From Cinnamomum chago (lineage: Eukaryota; Streptophyta; Magnoliopsida; Laurales; Lauraceae): a stretch of 64,000 nt of DNA. Of this stretch, positions 21,430 to 31,237 are shown one piece after another. The position numbers and the translations under genes are program-made. The first letter of the stretch is position 1. Each line of letters starts with the position of its first letter. Below the pieces are notes generated by a model, which was not told the origin of the DNA, ran no database searches, and worked only from the letters and a program-made list of their open reading frames with translations. Location of the stretch: assembly GCA_038049695.1 (NCBI GenBank), contig CP142456.1:69560922-69624921 (forward strand), given 5' to 3'.

Positions 21430-22110
21430 CTGATCACCAAAAACAACTGACATGCATACAAACCTCTTCCTCATCCTCACCAAAAAGAAAAATATTATGA
21501 CAAAGAACACATATCTAACTTTCATTCTAGTTTATGGAATTGGTTTTGCTTTCACCCACTTCCAAATAATCAACATCATGCTGACATTCTCATCTCCTCT
21601 GCATTAATCAGCAGTGGCTTCACCACTTGCACAATAAACATCTTACCAGATTAATTTGGAATAAGAGCGTCATGAAAACATCAATTATCAACGTACAAGT
21701 TTATAAGCAGCTGCAAATTTATAGAGTGAAAATAAACATCTTAGAAGTAGAAGGAATCTTAGAAAAATTCTAGCAACATATACAGAGCCAACATTGCAAG
21801 ATTTATCTAAATCTCGTGTTTAAATAGAATTACAGTTCACTAACATGATGGGTTCCATCCACGAATCAAAACATTATGAAACAAATATCTTCTGAGAATT
21901 CGAGGGACTTGTCTGTCTCCTCCTAGCAATGGTCTTTCTTTGAATTATAGCTCACAAATATGATGGGTTCCAATCCCACATATAAGTAGACTACTTTAAT
22001 GGCATCAACATGGAAATGGATTTCAGTATAAAAACATAACTTCCAAATGAAAATTCATAACTTCAGTAGAATGGCAGAATTTGTCAGTAGTCTACTTACA
22101 ATGGCAGAAT
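21430..22110. other. Intron-like spacer
   Basis: AT-rich DNA between the HAD fragment and the 192-bp repeat array. I looked for further HAD or GH10 exons on the minus strand and found none I could support. Confidence 0.4.
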
Positions 22111-22735
22111 TTGTCTCCAGTAGAAAATTCATAACTTCCTCTTCTGAACTCAAAACAACATGATTCTTGATTAAAATGAAATATTTATCAGAGGGCTACA
22201 ACTTTCATGTTTTGAGATTTAACCCAGATTGAATGGAAAGTAGTGTAAAATCACCTTGAAGCTGTCTGGTCACAGAAAAACAGCAACCTGAGTGAAGCAG
22301 AGTTGTCTCCAGTAGAAAATTCATAACTTCCTCTTCTGAACTCGAAACAACATGATTATTAATCCAAATGAAAGATTTATCAGAGGGCTACAAGTTTCAT
22401 GTTTTGAGATTTAACCCAGATTGAATATAAAGTAGTGTAAAATCACCTTGAAGCTGACTGGTCACAGAAAAACAGCAACCTGAGTGAAGCAGAGTTGTCT
22501 CCAGTAGAAAATTCATAACTTCCTCTTCTGAACTCGAAACAACATGATTCCTGATCTAAATGAAATATCTATCAGAGGGATACAACTTTCATTTTTTGAG
22601 ATTTAACCCAGATTAAATGGAAAGTAGTGTAAAATCACTTTGAAGCTGACTGGTCATAGAAAAACAGCAACCTGAGTGAAGCAGAGTTGTCTCCAGTAGA
22701 AAATTCATAACTTCAAAACCTGAAGTCAGATCGAC
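22111..22735 (-). repeat. 192-bp tandem repeat array, about 3.2 copies
   Basis: TTGTCTCCAGTAGAAAATTC begins at 22,111, 22,303, 22,495 and 22,687, an exact 192-bp spacing. The copies differ by only a few substitutions (for example CCTGATTAAA-like versus CCTGATCTAA). The last copy diverges after about 40 bp. The array lies between the HAD and CBM22 gene fragments. It has no open frame of note. Confidence 0.9.
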
Positions 22736-22739
22736 CTGA

Positions 22740-23224
22740 TTCCAAAACCAAAAATCAATCTCTCTCACTGATGCACAAAAGTAATGTTGACCACTTTTTG
22801 ATTCAGATGTTAGATAAGAAGATATAAGCATAACAACATCCTTAACCGACATGATTTGAATAATCCAATTTATGATTTAGTACTCACTTAGGAACACCAT
22901 CTCCATCAGTAAGATTATAACCAGATCACAGGATGAATTGAAGAAGACAATGGAGAAAGCTAACAATTTAATTGTTGACATTTTGAAGAAAAAACCACAA
23001 TTGGCCTCTGATTGTAAATAAGAGAACCTAGATAATATCAATACATGTCTATTTTAATGAATGATGGATGTAAAAAGAAAAAAGGTAGCAACTCACGGTA
23101 CCAATGTATAACTCACGGTACCTAGGCCTTGAAGCACAACAACCAATCTGAGCAACTGACCAATTGCCAATCATAAACATAAAATTCAATGGTATCTTAA
23201 TAGGAAAGCACCACAAAAACTCAC
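22740..23224. other. Intron-like spacer after CBM22 exon
   Basis: Follows the GTGAGT donor of the CBM22 exon on the minus strand. The next xylanase exon (expected to start LQATDKDW) is not visible here or further left. No other gene was recognised. Confidence 0.4.
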
Positions 23225-23563
23225 TTGGCAATTCCTATATATTGTTCACGTTGGTTTTGTGTTTGTACCCACAAAGTAGCTCGAACATCAGAACTAGTGG
23301 TGCTTCCAAATAACCGAACAACAGCAGTGACCTCATATGCAAGCTTTCGCTGTACCCTACCAGTGATTTCCTGCTGAATCCCATTCCAGCTTTGACTGCG
23401 TTCTGTAGCAGAAGCAAAGAACTTTCCATTCAACGGAAGCACCTTCCCATCAGCCATGGAGTCATGTAGAAGAATCTTGCAGCCTCTACCGGAAAAATTA
23501 TTAAGGCCATCTTCAAACCGAGGGTTCAGTATGATGTTTTCATCTCCATCAGCAAAACACCAT
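23225..23563 (-). pseudogene. CBM22 exon of a GH10 endo-1,4-beta-xylanase, second module
   Basis: A 339-bp minus-strand exon between a TAAACAG acceptor and a GTGAGT donor, open throughout, encodes the first two thirds of a family 22 carbohydrate-binding module. Key pieces are DENIILNPRFEDGLNNFSG, GRGCKILLHDSMADGKVLPL, SWNGIQQEITGRVQRKLAYE and RATLWVQTQNQREQYIGIA. It ends in phase 2 (AA|), the phase expected for the family's next codon, Asn. Plant secreted GH10 xylanases carry one to four CBM22 modules before the catalytic domain. The catalytic domain is not in this window, so I treat it as a gene fragment, though the exon itself is undamaged. Confidence 0.82.
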
Positions 23564-23610
23564 CTGTTTATTTCCTTTAAGAGAAAATAGACATATTTCT
23601 AGTGGAAGTG

Positions 23611-23872
23611 TTAAGCTGATGAAGTGAAAATGATTAAATTTATACAAGAAACTAAAGTGCAATTTAGGATGTACTCCAAATCGCTTGTAATTGAGATACT
23701 TGCACAGAAACTATGGCTACCATACATTTGGACAATGCAAGTAGGAAGCCCCATTGGATGAGACATTGTTTCAACATTTCCATCCCAATCATTATCAAGG
23801 CTGATTGCTGACATTGATTTGGAACTTGGTAGAAAATGCTCAGAAAAAGTATTATAACAACCTAATGTATCT
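23611..23872 (-). other. Exon-like open stretch of unknown origin
   Basis: A minus-strand frame reads EAAWQLDTLGCYNTFSEHFL then SMSAISLDNDWDGNVETMSH and MGLPTCIVQMYGSHSFCASI. The composition is coding-like rather than AT-rich intron-like. I do not recognise the family. It lies between the two CBM22 exons, so it could be another captured fragment or a chance frame. Confidence 0.3.
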
Positions 23873-24718
23873 AGTTGCCATGCAGCCTCAAATACAAAAT
23901 TAAAATAATAAGCATCCTTCTCTGAAATTCATAAACCAAATGTGAATATGATTTGGTGTACAATCATATAGAACTACATGTTGAGGGAAGATAGTTGAAG
24001 CATGCTTTGAAAAATCAGTTAAATGGGAGTGCTTTTATATGAGATTGTATATTGCTTTTCTGATAAAGAAGGGCCAAGGCCAACAACACTGAAAATCTTG
24101 AATATGGAAATGATTCAGTTCACAGTCATTTCTTGTCATTTTACAGCTTCAAGTTAACTGAAATAAAACTAATAAAACCATTTTTTTAATCACGAGATGT
24201 AAGCTAAAATAGAAGCATATCATGAAAAAAAGGCACAATAAGAAATCTTCACAGAACAGTGCTTTTGCTTTTTTCACAGTAGTATAAGAGTCATCTCTTT
24301 ATGAAGATGATGACAACATCGACAGCATTAAAAAAAAAATCCTAATTGTAATGGGACTTCTGGTTTATGAATATATTTTAACTAGCACCGAACTATTAAA
24401 GAACATAGTACATGCTAAATAACATAAAGCAGCTTCCAATTGGAGTAAGCTAATTAATAGATTAGTCAGGTGCAGACATAAGACTCTGGTAAATGTTGCT
24501 CCAACCAAAGCCACAAAGTAAGGAGAATTCGTGTAAAATAACAAAGTCCTAGCTCAGTCCCAAGATAAGAAAAGACAACCTACTATACATTTATTTACAA
24601 AAACAAAAGAAACGCCAACAAAATGAGGGGCAGAGCATTGCATCCATGTAATATCTGTCAAAAAGAGAATGTGTATAAAACAAGAAAGGGCAAAGAAGAA
24701 ATATCCCTACTCATAAGT
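23873..24718. other. Unassigned AT-rich DNA
   Basis: A-rich sequence left of the copia insertion, probably intron of the xylanase fragment. Nothing recognised. Confidence 0.4.
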
Positions 24719-24723
24719 CATTC

Positions 24724-24927
24724 TGACAAGTTTGTATTAGGGTATTGATCTCTGTGCTTTTCCATTCAACTCAAAACCACTTAAATACAAGAAGGAAGAT
24801 CTCAGAGAACCGTGAGAATCTCCTAATTACATGCCTAATTATAGGAAACCACCTAAAATAACATTGACCACCCTAATGTAGAAGATTATGCAAATCCCTA
24901 AATATTTGCCTAAATATACACTTAACA
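24724..24927 (-). repeat. Copia 3' LTR
   Basis: 204 bp, TGACAAGTTTG...CACTTAACA on +. It is preceded by the CATTC target duplication and followed by the polypurine tract. No difference from the other two LTR copies was seen on reading. Confidence 0.93.
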
Positions 24928-24946
24928 CCTACCCTCAAGTTGGAGC
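24928..24946 (-). promoter_or_regulatory. Copia polypurine tract
   Basis: On the minus strand AACTTGAGGGTAGG directly precedes TGTTAAGTG, the LTR start. The polyprotein stop codon (TGA in CTTGAGG) overlaps it. Confidence 0.75.
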
Positions 24947-27900
24947 AGGAGGATCATAAATGCCCAACTTGGCAAGAAGAAAATCAAATTGTTGTTTACC
25001 CAAAGCCTTTGTAAAAATATCAACCAACTGCACCTTCGTCGGAACATAAGAAGGAGCAATGAGACCATCTTGAACGGCATCACGAACAAAGTAACAATCG
25101 GCCTCAATGTGCTTCGTACGTTCATGAAAAACGAGATTCTGTGCAATGTGAATCGCAGATTGACTATCACAAAACAAAGGTATAGCTTGGGGATGATGCA
25201 CGCCCAGGCTCAACAATAGACCCTTTAACCACTTTAACTCACAAGTTATAGCAGCCATAGAACGATACTCTGCTTCCGCCGAAGATCGAGAGACCGTATG
25301 CTGCTTCTTAGTCTTCCAAGAGATAGGCGAATGTCCCAGAAATACCAACCAGCCTGTGAGAGATCGCCTAGTGAGAGGACAAGCCGCCCAATCAGAATCG
25401 CACCAACCTTGTAAAGATAACTCGCTATCGGAGCGAAGAAGGATACCCTGACCGGGAGAACCTTTCAAATATCGAACAACTCGCAGTGCTGCATCCCAAT
25501 GTTCTTGTTTTGGCTCTTGCAAAAATTGAGACAAAACATGAACAGAGTAAGCCAAATCAGGACGAGTCACTGCTAAATATACCAATCGTCCTACTAAACG
25601 CCGATATGACTCCGGATCCGTCAGACTTTGCCCTGTTGCACGTGCCAAGTGATGATTCTGCTCAATCGGTGAGGAAGCAGGCTTCGAACCGAGAAGACCT
25701 GCTTCTGTAATAATGTCAAGTGTATATTTTCTCTGACAAAGAAATAACCCTGTAGAGCTACGTGCAACCTCAATGCCCAAAAAATACTTCAAAACACCAA
25801 GATCCTTCATATGAAAACAAGAGCTAAGATAGACTTTGAAAGTGTGTATCGCAGCGGAATCATTACCAGATATTATCAAATCATCAACATATACCAACAC
25901 ATTGATTTGAACTAACCCCCGTGTATACATAAAAAGAGAGTAATCCGAATAAGATTGTAAGAAACCATACCCTTTCAAAGATGTCACAAGTTTTGCAAAC
26001 CAGCATCTAGGAGCCTGTTTTAGGCCATACAACGACCTACGCAATCGACAAACCAAACCAGGCTCATCAGAAGTGAAACCAGGAGGAAGTTTCATATATA
26101 CCTCCTCATCTAAGTCACCATGCAGGAAGGCATTATGTACATCCATCTGATGCAACTCCCAATTCTTTGAAGCTGCTATGGCAAGAAATGCACGTACAGT
26201 CACCATCTTTGCCACCGGGGCAAAGGTCTCATTATAATCTATCCCTTCGGTTTGGTGATTACCAAAAACAACCAATCTGGCTTTCAATCTCTCGATACTA
26301 GCATCAGACTTATACTTGATTTTGAAGACCCATTGACTGCCAAGGGCCCTCTTCCCTGAAGGTAATTTTTCCAGAGTCCATGTGCCACATTCTTCCAAGG
26401 CACGCATCTCCTCTGTCATTGCACGACGCCATCCTGCATCTGTCATAGCTTCCTTAAAAGACTGTGGCTCCTGTCCTACGGTTACAGCTGCAATAAAATT
26501 CCGATGTTGCACAGAAAATGTGTCACAACTAACATAATGTGCTATAGGATAGGACATACCTGAGAGAGGTTTGGATGTTGAAGCAGATGAGGTTGGGGAT
26601 GGACTTTTCCGTACTACCGTATGTGTCACAAAATCTCTTAAACGAACAGACGAAAATTTCTCTCTACACCCACGACCCATAAGCTCACTGTCCGAAGACA
26701 TCACAAGATCTGAAATCACAGGATCCGAAACCCCCCCTGTCAGTGACTCCGGGTCGGGCAAGACAGGATATTCCGGTTCTATCCGAACACGAGGCTCAGG
26801 GGTGGAGGCATCCACCCGTGTTGACGTTGCTGGAGGCTGCAGCATCTCCTCATTATCGCCATTATACTCAAAAAAATCCACAGGAGTACCCCCATAATTA
26901 TTTTCAGGTGGTAAGACAAAATGTGCATTCTTATCATTAACGTAGGGAAAAACATTCTCAAAGAAATTCACATCCCGGGACACAAAAAATGCTTTGGTGT
27001 CTAAGTCATATAAACACCAACCTTTTTTACCAAAAGGATATCCAACAAACACACATTTTCGACTTCGACTAGCAAATTTATCACCCTTAGTCTTTTGATT
27101 ATGTGCATAACAGAGAGAGCCAAAAACACGTAATTCACTAAAAGACGGAGGAGTGCCAAAAAGAACTTCATATGGTGTCTTATTCTGAAGAAGATGCGAA
27201 GGAGTCCTATTGATAATGTGTGCTGCGGCCAAAGCACATTTGCCCCAAAAATAAATAGGTAAACCACCCTGAAATCTCAGTGCCCTTGCTACATTAAGAA
27301 TATGCTGATGCTTTCTCTCAACCTTCCCATTTTGTTGAGGAGTACCCACACAAGAAGTTTGGAACAAAATTCCATTTGCCAAAAAATACCCTTTTAAGCA
27401 AAAAAATTCCGTGCCATTATCACTACGAACAATTTTTATTGTTTGGGAGAATTGACGATTAATCATAGCAAGGAAGGACATAAACATACTAAAAACTTCA
27501 GTTTTGTCAATTAATAAATAAATCCATACTGCGCGAGAAAAATCATCCACCAAAGTCAAAAAATATCGAGCACCACAAGAGGAAGACTCATCATAAGGCC
27601 CCCATAAATCACAATGTACTACTTCAAAAATACGAGTTGATTTTGTCTCACTAACAGGAAAGCTATCCCTAGTTTGCTTAGCACGATGACAAATTTCACA
27701 TGCTTTATTCAAACTACCCTTAGCATTACGTAAGAAAGGAAGCAACTTCACTATTTTCTCGGAAGGTTGACCCAATCTATTATGCCAGAGCTCGACGGAC
27801 ACCGAATTGTCGACCGAAACTGCTTGAACCGCTGTCTCCTCCCGAAGATAGTAAAGTCCATCCCGTCTTTTACCCGTTCCAATCACCTCCCTCGTTTGTC

Positions 27901-29269
27901 GGTCCTGTATAACACAAGAGTCAGAGTTAGAGATGACTTCACATTTTAGATCAGCACACAACTGTGTCACCGAAATTAAATTACATGTCAGCGACGGAAC
28001 ATATAGTACATTTGTGAGGATAATCTTGTCAGTTAACTTAACTACACCCTCTTTCTGTGCAACTTTATTCTGACCATCCGGAAGACCCACATTACAAGGA
28101 GTAACATCTACTACATCCGTCAAACATGAAAAATTACCCCTGACATGATGAGAACACCCCGTATCAATAAGCCACTTACCATACAAACGATTCGGAGGAG
28201 GGTTAGGGGTACCAAATGCAGCCGCTAAAGCCTGCCATTGTTCGGCAGTGAAACCCGTAAGGGCTGGAGAAGCGGTAGATGGGGCTGCTGCAGCGGAGAT
28301 GGATGGCGAGGGAGTAGCGTGGGCCTTCACAGGCCCACGAGTCTTAGTCGACGCTGCTGCCGGCTTTCCACGGGCAGAACCTTTGGAATCGGCCTTACCG
28401 TATCTCGCCACATACCAATCAGGAACTCCGTGCACATCAAAGCAAGTGGTAATGTCATGTCCACTTTTGTGACATTGGGTGCAAACCAAGGCTGCTTTGT
28501 CTGCACGATCAAGTAGGGGCTGCAATTTTGGCTCCATACGAACCACAAATCCCGCAACTTCAGGTTTGTCCTCCTTGATTCGTGTGATGCCTCTCACACG
28601 TTCCTCTTGAGCAAGAGTTTGAAGAGCTCGATTGAGAGATGGGAGAGGATCTTGAGACAAGAGAGTTGATCTTGTCTGAGTATAATAATCAGAACAAAGG
28701 CCTATAAAAAACTGATGAAGCCTATCTCCTTCACGTCGGTCGGCGTGTTGTTTGCCAACATTACAAGTGCAGTGTCCACATTTACAATTAATAAGGGGCT
28801 CAAGCTTATCCAATTCATCCCACAACACCGATAATTTGCTAAAATAAACTGAAATGGGCATTGTTTTAGGTTGTTCAAACCGAGTGATCTCAGATTTTAA
28901 TTGCTGAATTTTGGGCCCATTAGTAATGCAAAAACGTTCATGGAGATCATCCCAAAGACGCTTAGCATTATCATAATTGGAAAGCATAGACTTTACCTCA
29001 GAATCAATCGTGTTTGTGAGCCAAGAAACCAACATATAGTGCATGGTAACCAAATCAGCCTTGGTTGCTGGTGGGGTAATAGCCTTGATTGAGCCGTCAA
29101 GAAAACCGAATTTCCGGCGTGATGAAAGTGCTTCCATGATCGCATGTGCCCATTCATCAAAATTATTGAGTTTGAGACGTACCGGAGTAATGAAGTCTCC
29201 TGGACGATCATGAGGCCCTAAGTAAAAGGGAGAGGTGTGGTCTATTTTCTGTGGTGGTGGATCGGCCAT
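24935..29269 (-). CDS. Copia Gag-Pol polyprotein, intact (1,444 aa)
   Basis: One uninterrupted frame from the ATG at 29267-29269 (MADPPPQKIDH). An upstream in-frame ATG at 29350 lies inside the LTR and would add 27 residues through the primer site, so the inner start is preferred. Order and approximate residues: gag (1-250); zinc knuckle C-X2-C-X4-H-X4-C (263-276); protease LIDTGCSHH (D369); integrase zinc motif HNRLGQ...CEIC (about 496-527) and D554, D617 (VRSDNGTEF), E651 (QQNGKVERK); RT with YVDD at 1127-1130; RNase H with WCDSDWAACPLTRRS and SSAEAEYRS. All catalytic residues I can check are present. It encodes particle, protease, integrase and RT/RNase H for its own transposition. Confidence 0.95.
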   Translation of the reverse strand: MADPPPQKIDHTSPFYLGPHDRPGDFITPVRLKLNNFDEWAHAIMEALSSRRKFGFLDGSIKAITPPATKADLVTMHYMLVSWLTNTIDSEVKSMLSNYDNAKRLWDDLHERFCITNGPKIQQLKSEITRFEQPKTMPISVYFSKLSVLWDELDKLEPLINCKCGHCTCNVGKQHADRREGDRLHQFFIGLCSDYYTQTRSTLLSQDPLPSLNRALQTLAQEERVRGITRIKEDKPEVAGFVVRMEPKLQPLLDRADKAALVCTQCHKSGHDITTCFDVHGVPDWYVARYGKADSKGSARGKPAAASTKTRGPVKAHATPSPSISAAAAPSTASPALTGFTAEQWQALAAAFGTPNPPPNRLYGKWLIDTGCSHHVRGNFSCLTDVVDVTPCNVGLPDGQNKVAQKEGVVKLTDKIILTNVLYVPSLTCNLISVTQLCADLKCEVISNSDSCVIQDRQTREVIGTGKRRDGLYYLREETAVQAVSVDNSVSVELWHNRLGQPSEKIVKLLPFLRNAKGSLNKACEICHRAKQTRDSFPVSETKSTRIFEVVHCDLWGPYDESSSCGARYFLTLVDDFSRAVWIYLLIDKTEVFSMFMSFLAMINRQFSQTIKIVRSDNGTEFFCLKGYFLANGILFQTSCVGTPQQNGKVERKHQHILNVARALRFQGGLPIYFWGKCALAAAHIINRTPSHLLQNKTPYEVLFGTPPSFSELRVFGSLCYAHNQKTKGDKFASRSRKCVFVGYPFGKKGWCLYDLDTKAFFVSRDVNFFENVFPYVNDKNAHFVLPPENNYGGTPVDFFEYNGDNEEMLQPPATSTRVDASTPEPRVRIEPEYPVLPDPESLTGGVSDPVISDLVMSSDSELMGRGCREKFSSVRLRDFVTHTVVRKSPSPTSSASTSKPLSGMSYPIAHYVSCDTFSVQHRNFIAAVTVGQEPQSFKEAMTDAGWRRAMTEEMRALEECGTWTLEKLPSGKRALGSQWVFKIKYKSDASIERLKARLVVFGNHQTEGIDYNETFAPVAKMVTVRAFLAIAASKNWELHQMDVHNAFLHGDLDEEVYMKLPPGFTSDEPGLVCRLRRSLYGLKQAPRCWFAKLVTSLKGYGFLQSYSDYSLFMYTRGLVQINVLVYVDDLIISGNDSAAIHTFKVYLSSCFHMKDLGVLKYFLGIEVARSSTGLFLCQRKYTLDIITEAGLLGSKPASSPIEQNHHLARATGQSLTDPESYRRLVGRLVYLAVTRPDLAYSVHVLSQFLQEPKQEHWDAALRVVRYLKGSPGQGILLRSDSELSLQGWCDSDWAACPLTRRSLTGWLVFLGHSPISWKTKKQHTVSRSSAEAEYRSMAAITCELKWLKGLLLSLGVHHPQAIPLFCDSQSAIHIAQNLVFHERTKHIEADCYFVRDAVQDGLIAPSYVPTKVQLVDIFTKALGKQQFDFLLAKLGIYDPPAPT

Positions 29270-29296
29270 TGTTTTTTTTTTAGGTGAAGCAAACCT

Positions 29297-29308
29297 GCTC
29301 TGATACCA
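29297..29308 (-). promoter_or_regulatory. Copia primer-binding site (initiator Met tRNA)
   Basis: TGGTATCAGAGC on the minus strand directly after the LTR end (TTGTCA). This is complementary to the 3' end of plant initiator methionine tRNA, the usual copia primer. Confidence 0.92.
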
Positions 29309-29512
29309 TGACAAGTTTGTATTAGGGTATTGATCTCTGTGCTTTTCCATTCAACTCAAAACCACTTAAATACAAGAAGGAAGATCTCAGAGAACCGTGA
29401 GAATCTCCTAATTACATGCCTAATTATAGGAAACCACCTAAAATAACATTGACCACCCTAATGTAGAAGATTATGCAAATCCCTAAATATTTGCCTAAAT
29501 ATACACTTAACA
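29309..29512 (-). repeat. Copia 5' LTR (inner copy)
   Basis: 204 bp, apparently identical to 24724-24927. It abuts the primer-binding site on the left and another full LTR on the right. Confidence 0.93.
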
Positions 29513-29716
29513 TGACAAGTTTGTATTAGGGTATTGATCTCTGTGCTTTTCCATTCAACTCAAAACCACTTAAATACAAGAAGGAAGATCTCAGAGAACC
29601 GTGAGAATCTCCTAATTACATGCCTAATTATAGGAAACCACCTAAAATAACATTGACCACCCTAATGTAGAAGATTATGCAAATCCCTAAATATTTGCCT
29701 AAATATACACTTAACA
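29513..29716 (-). repeat. Extra tandem LTR copy
   Basis: A second full 204-bp LTR follows the first head to tail with no base between them (CTTAACA|TGACAAG) and carries the right-hand CATTC target duplication. See findings. Confidence 0.93.
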
Positions 29717-29752
29717 CATTCAAACTGAAAAGAGAAGCAAAAAAGAACATAC

Positions 29753-29912
29753 CTCAGACTCCTTCACACTGGAACAAGAGACTATGACATAATCTATGAG
29801 AAGGTCCACACTCGGAGATGGTCCTTCTAAATAGAAAACTACACGGTTGGGCATTCTTTCCAATAAAAATGTGCCTTCCAGCTTCTCCCATCGATCATGT
29901 GATGCCATGGTC
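29753..29912 (-). pseudogene. CBM22 exon of a GH10 xylanase, first module end
   Basis: A 160-bp minus-strand exon between a GGTCCAG acceptor and a GTATGTTC donor. After one base of a split codon it reads TMASHDRWEKLEGTFLLERM, PNRVVFYLEGPSPSVDLLID and YVIVSCSS. This is the C-terminal third of a CBM22 module, which binds xylan. It belongs upstream of the exon at 23,225-23,563 in the same gene order and strand; the copia element lies between them. The exons do not join in phase directly (this one ends in phase 0, the next needs two carried bases), so a small intervening exon is missing or lost. No upstream exon is seen because LTR sequence starts 15-20 bp away. Confidence 0.8.
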
Positions 29913-29927
29913 CTGGACCAACCATCA

Positions 29928-31237
29928 TTAATGGTCCTGGATATCTTAGAGGTAACCCGATAGTATGATTTGAAGAACACTGACCCGTGTCTGTGGCTAG
30001 GCGAGCCCTTTTATGGCCTAAGTATGGATATGTGTACCCTTAGATTGGAGAGGTGGTTTATATTGGGATTATAACTCCTTATGGATGATGATGAGTTGAT
30101 TATCAGTAGGAATGGATTGATACCTCGTTTGGACTATTCTAGACCAGGCCGTGTATTGATGGGCCTTGGCATGGATCCAACGAGTGGGCTTGGACTTGGA
30201 TTGTAATCAATGGACTGATTGACATATGAATCTCTTAGAGACTTGGTTAGGACCTTGTTCACGCAAGGCAAGGCCTAGACAGACACAGACCTTTAGAGTA
30301 TCCTCGAGTCGGCATAGACATTCACTCGGTTGATTTAAGCTCAGCTTATGAATTGATCATCCCCGGCAGGAGCTATTATGAGTGTTGAGGAGCTATCATG
30401 ATGAGCTGTGGTTAGACGGACAGTGTGATGCCGAGTCCAGTCTTTGAGTGATCAGTGTATGAGATTGTTGAGTGATTTGCGGGGTTAGTAATCTCCAGCA
30501 CTGGTGAGATTCCCCACCGCAACTATGTTCGATCAGTATGGGAGGGCCGCGGCATAATATCCCGCGGTGTCCAGCTCGTGTGAATGTGCCATTTTGTATT
30601 AGATTGGATGTTGTATATTATCATGATTCTATTTGTTTATTTTGCTCAACTGCCTAGATCATTTACCTTGTTATTCTTTAATTTATATACCTGTCTCTAC
30701 TCATTTGATATATATGTCCTATGTTACTTGTATACTGTGACTTGCCAGATCTTTAGATCTGACCCATCTTTGGTGCTTAGGCCTTGACCCAGAGTATGCG
30801 GAGGACGCGCTCGCGCTCGTAGAGGCACCTGTCGTTGGAGATTACGTTTGGGGCCCGGTCGACCCAGATGTCGAGCCGGAGGGTGGAGAGCCGTTACCAG
30901 GGCTTTGAGCATTATCTTTCTTTTGGGCTTTTGAGCGAATTTTGTAGTGAGCCGGGTAGTTATCAAAGATGTAATTAACTTTTATTGTCTTAACAATTGA
31001 TACCTTTAAACTAGACTACAGTTCAACTCACTTTTGATATATACATTGATACCTATTGCTTTCGCTTTACTTCTTATGCTTCCGCAATTTAACCATTGAT
31101 AGTATATTGTTCAAAAGTTTTAAATTTGGCCTCACTGCGGACCTACGATATTGGAAGTTCTCGGATTTTCCAGGAAGTAACGCGCCAAGTTCGGGTATTC
31201 CGACGACTTTCTCAGTATCCGGAATTGGGGAGTTACA
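29928..31237 (+). mobile_element. Truncated solo LTR, same family as 43.7-46.7 kb
   Basis: From about TGGATATCTTAGAGGT to GGGGAGTTACA this matches, in opposite orientation, the 3' part of the solo LTR at 43,709-45,000. Shared words include GTGTCTGTGGCTAGGCG, CAAGGCAAGGCCTAGACAGA and GATCTTTAGATCTGACCC. The first ~1.7 kb of the LTR (TGTGAGGCCCC start, TATA box, hairpin array) is absent. LTRs do not truncate on insertion, so a deletion has joined mid-LTR to the intron next to the CBM22 exon. Confidence 0.82.

Larger units (their letters stand above)
24724..29716 (-). mobile_element. Intact young Ty1-copia element with three LTRs
   Basis: Structure on +: LTR (24724-24927), internal region, LTR (29309-29512), LTR (29513-29716). 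The whole unit is flanked by a perfect 5-bp target duplication CATTC (24719-24723 and 29717-29721). The three 204-bp LTRs look identical by eye. The single internal ORF is uninterrupted and the primer site and polypurine tract are present. It sits between two CBM22 exons in antisense to + and sense to the host fragment. The element is potentially autonomous and was inserted recently. Confidence 0.95.

Noticed and set aside
29297-29308. tRNA-Met-like sequence at 29.3 and 47.0 kb
   Set aside because: Only the 12-base complement of a tRNA 3' end is present; these are primer-binding sites, not tRNA genes. No tRNA or rRNA gene was recognised anywhere in the window.
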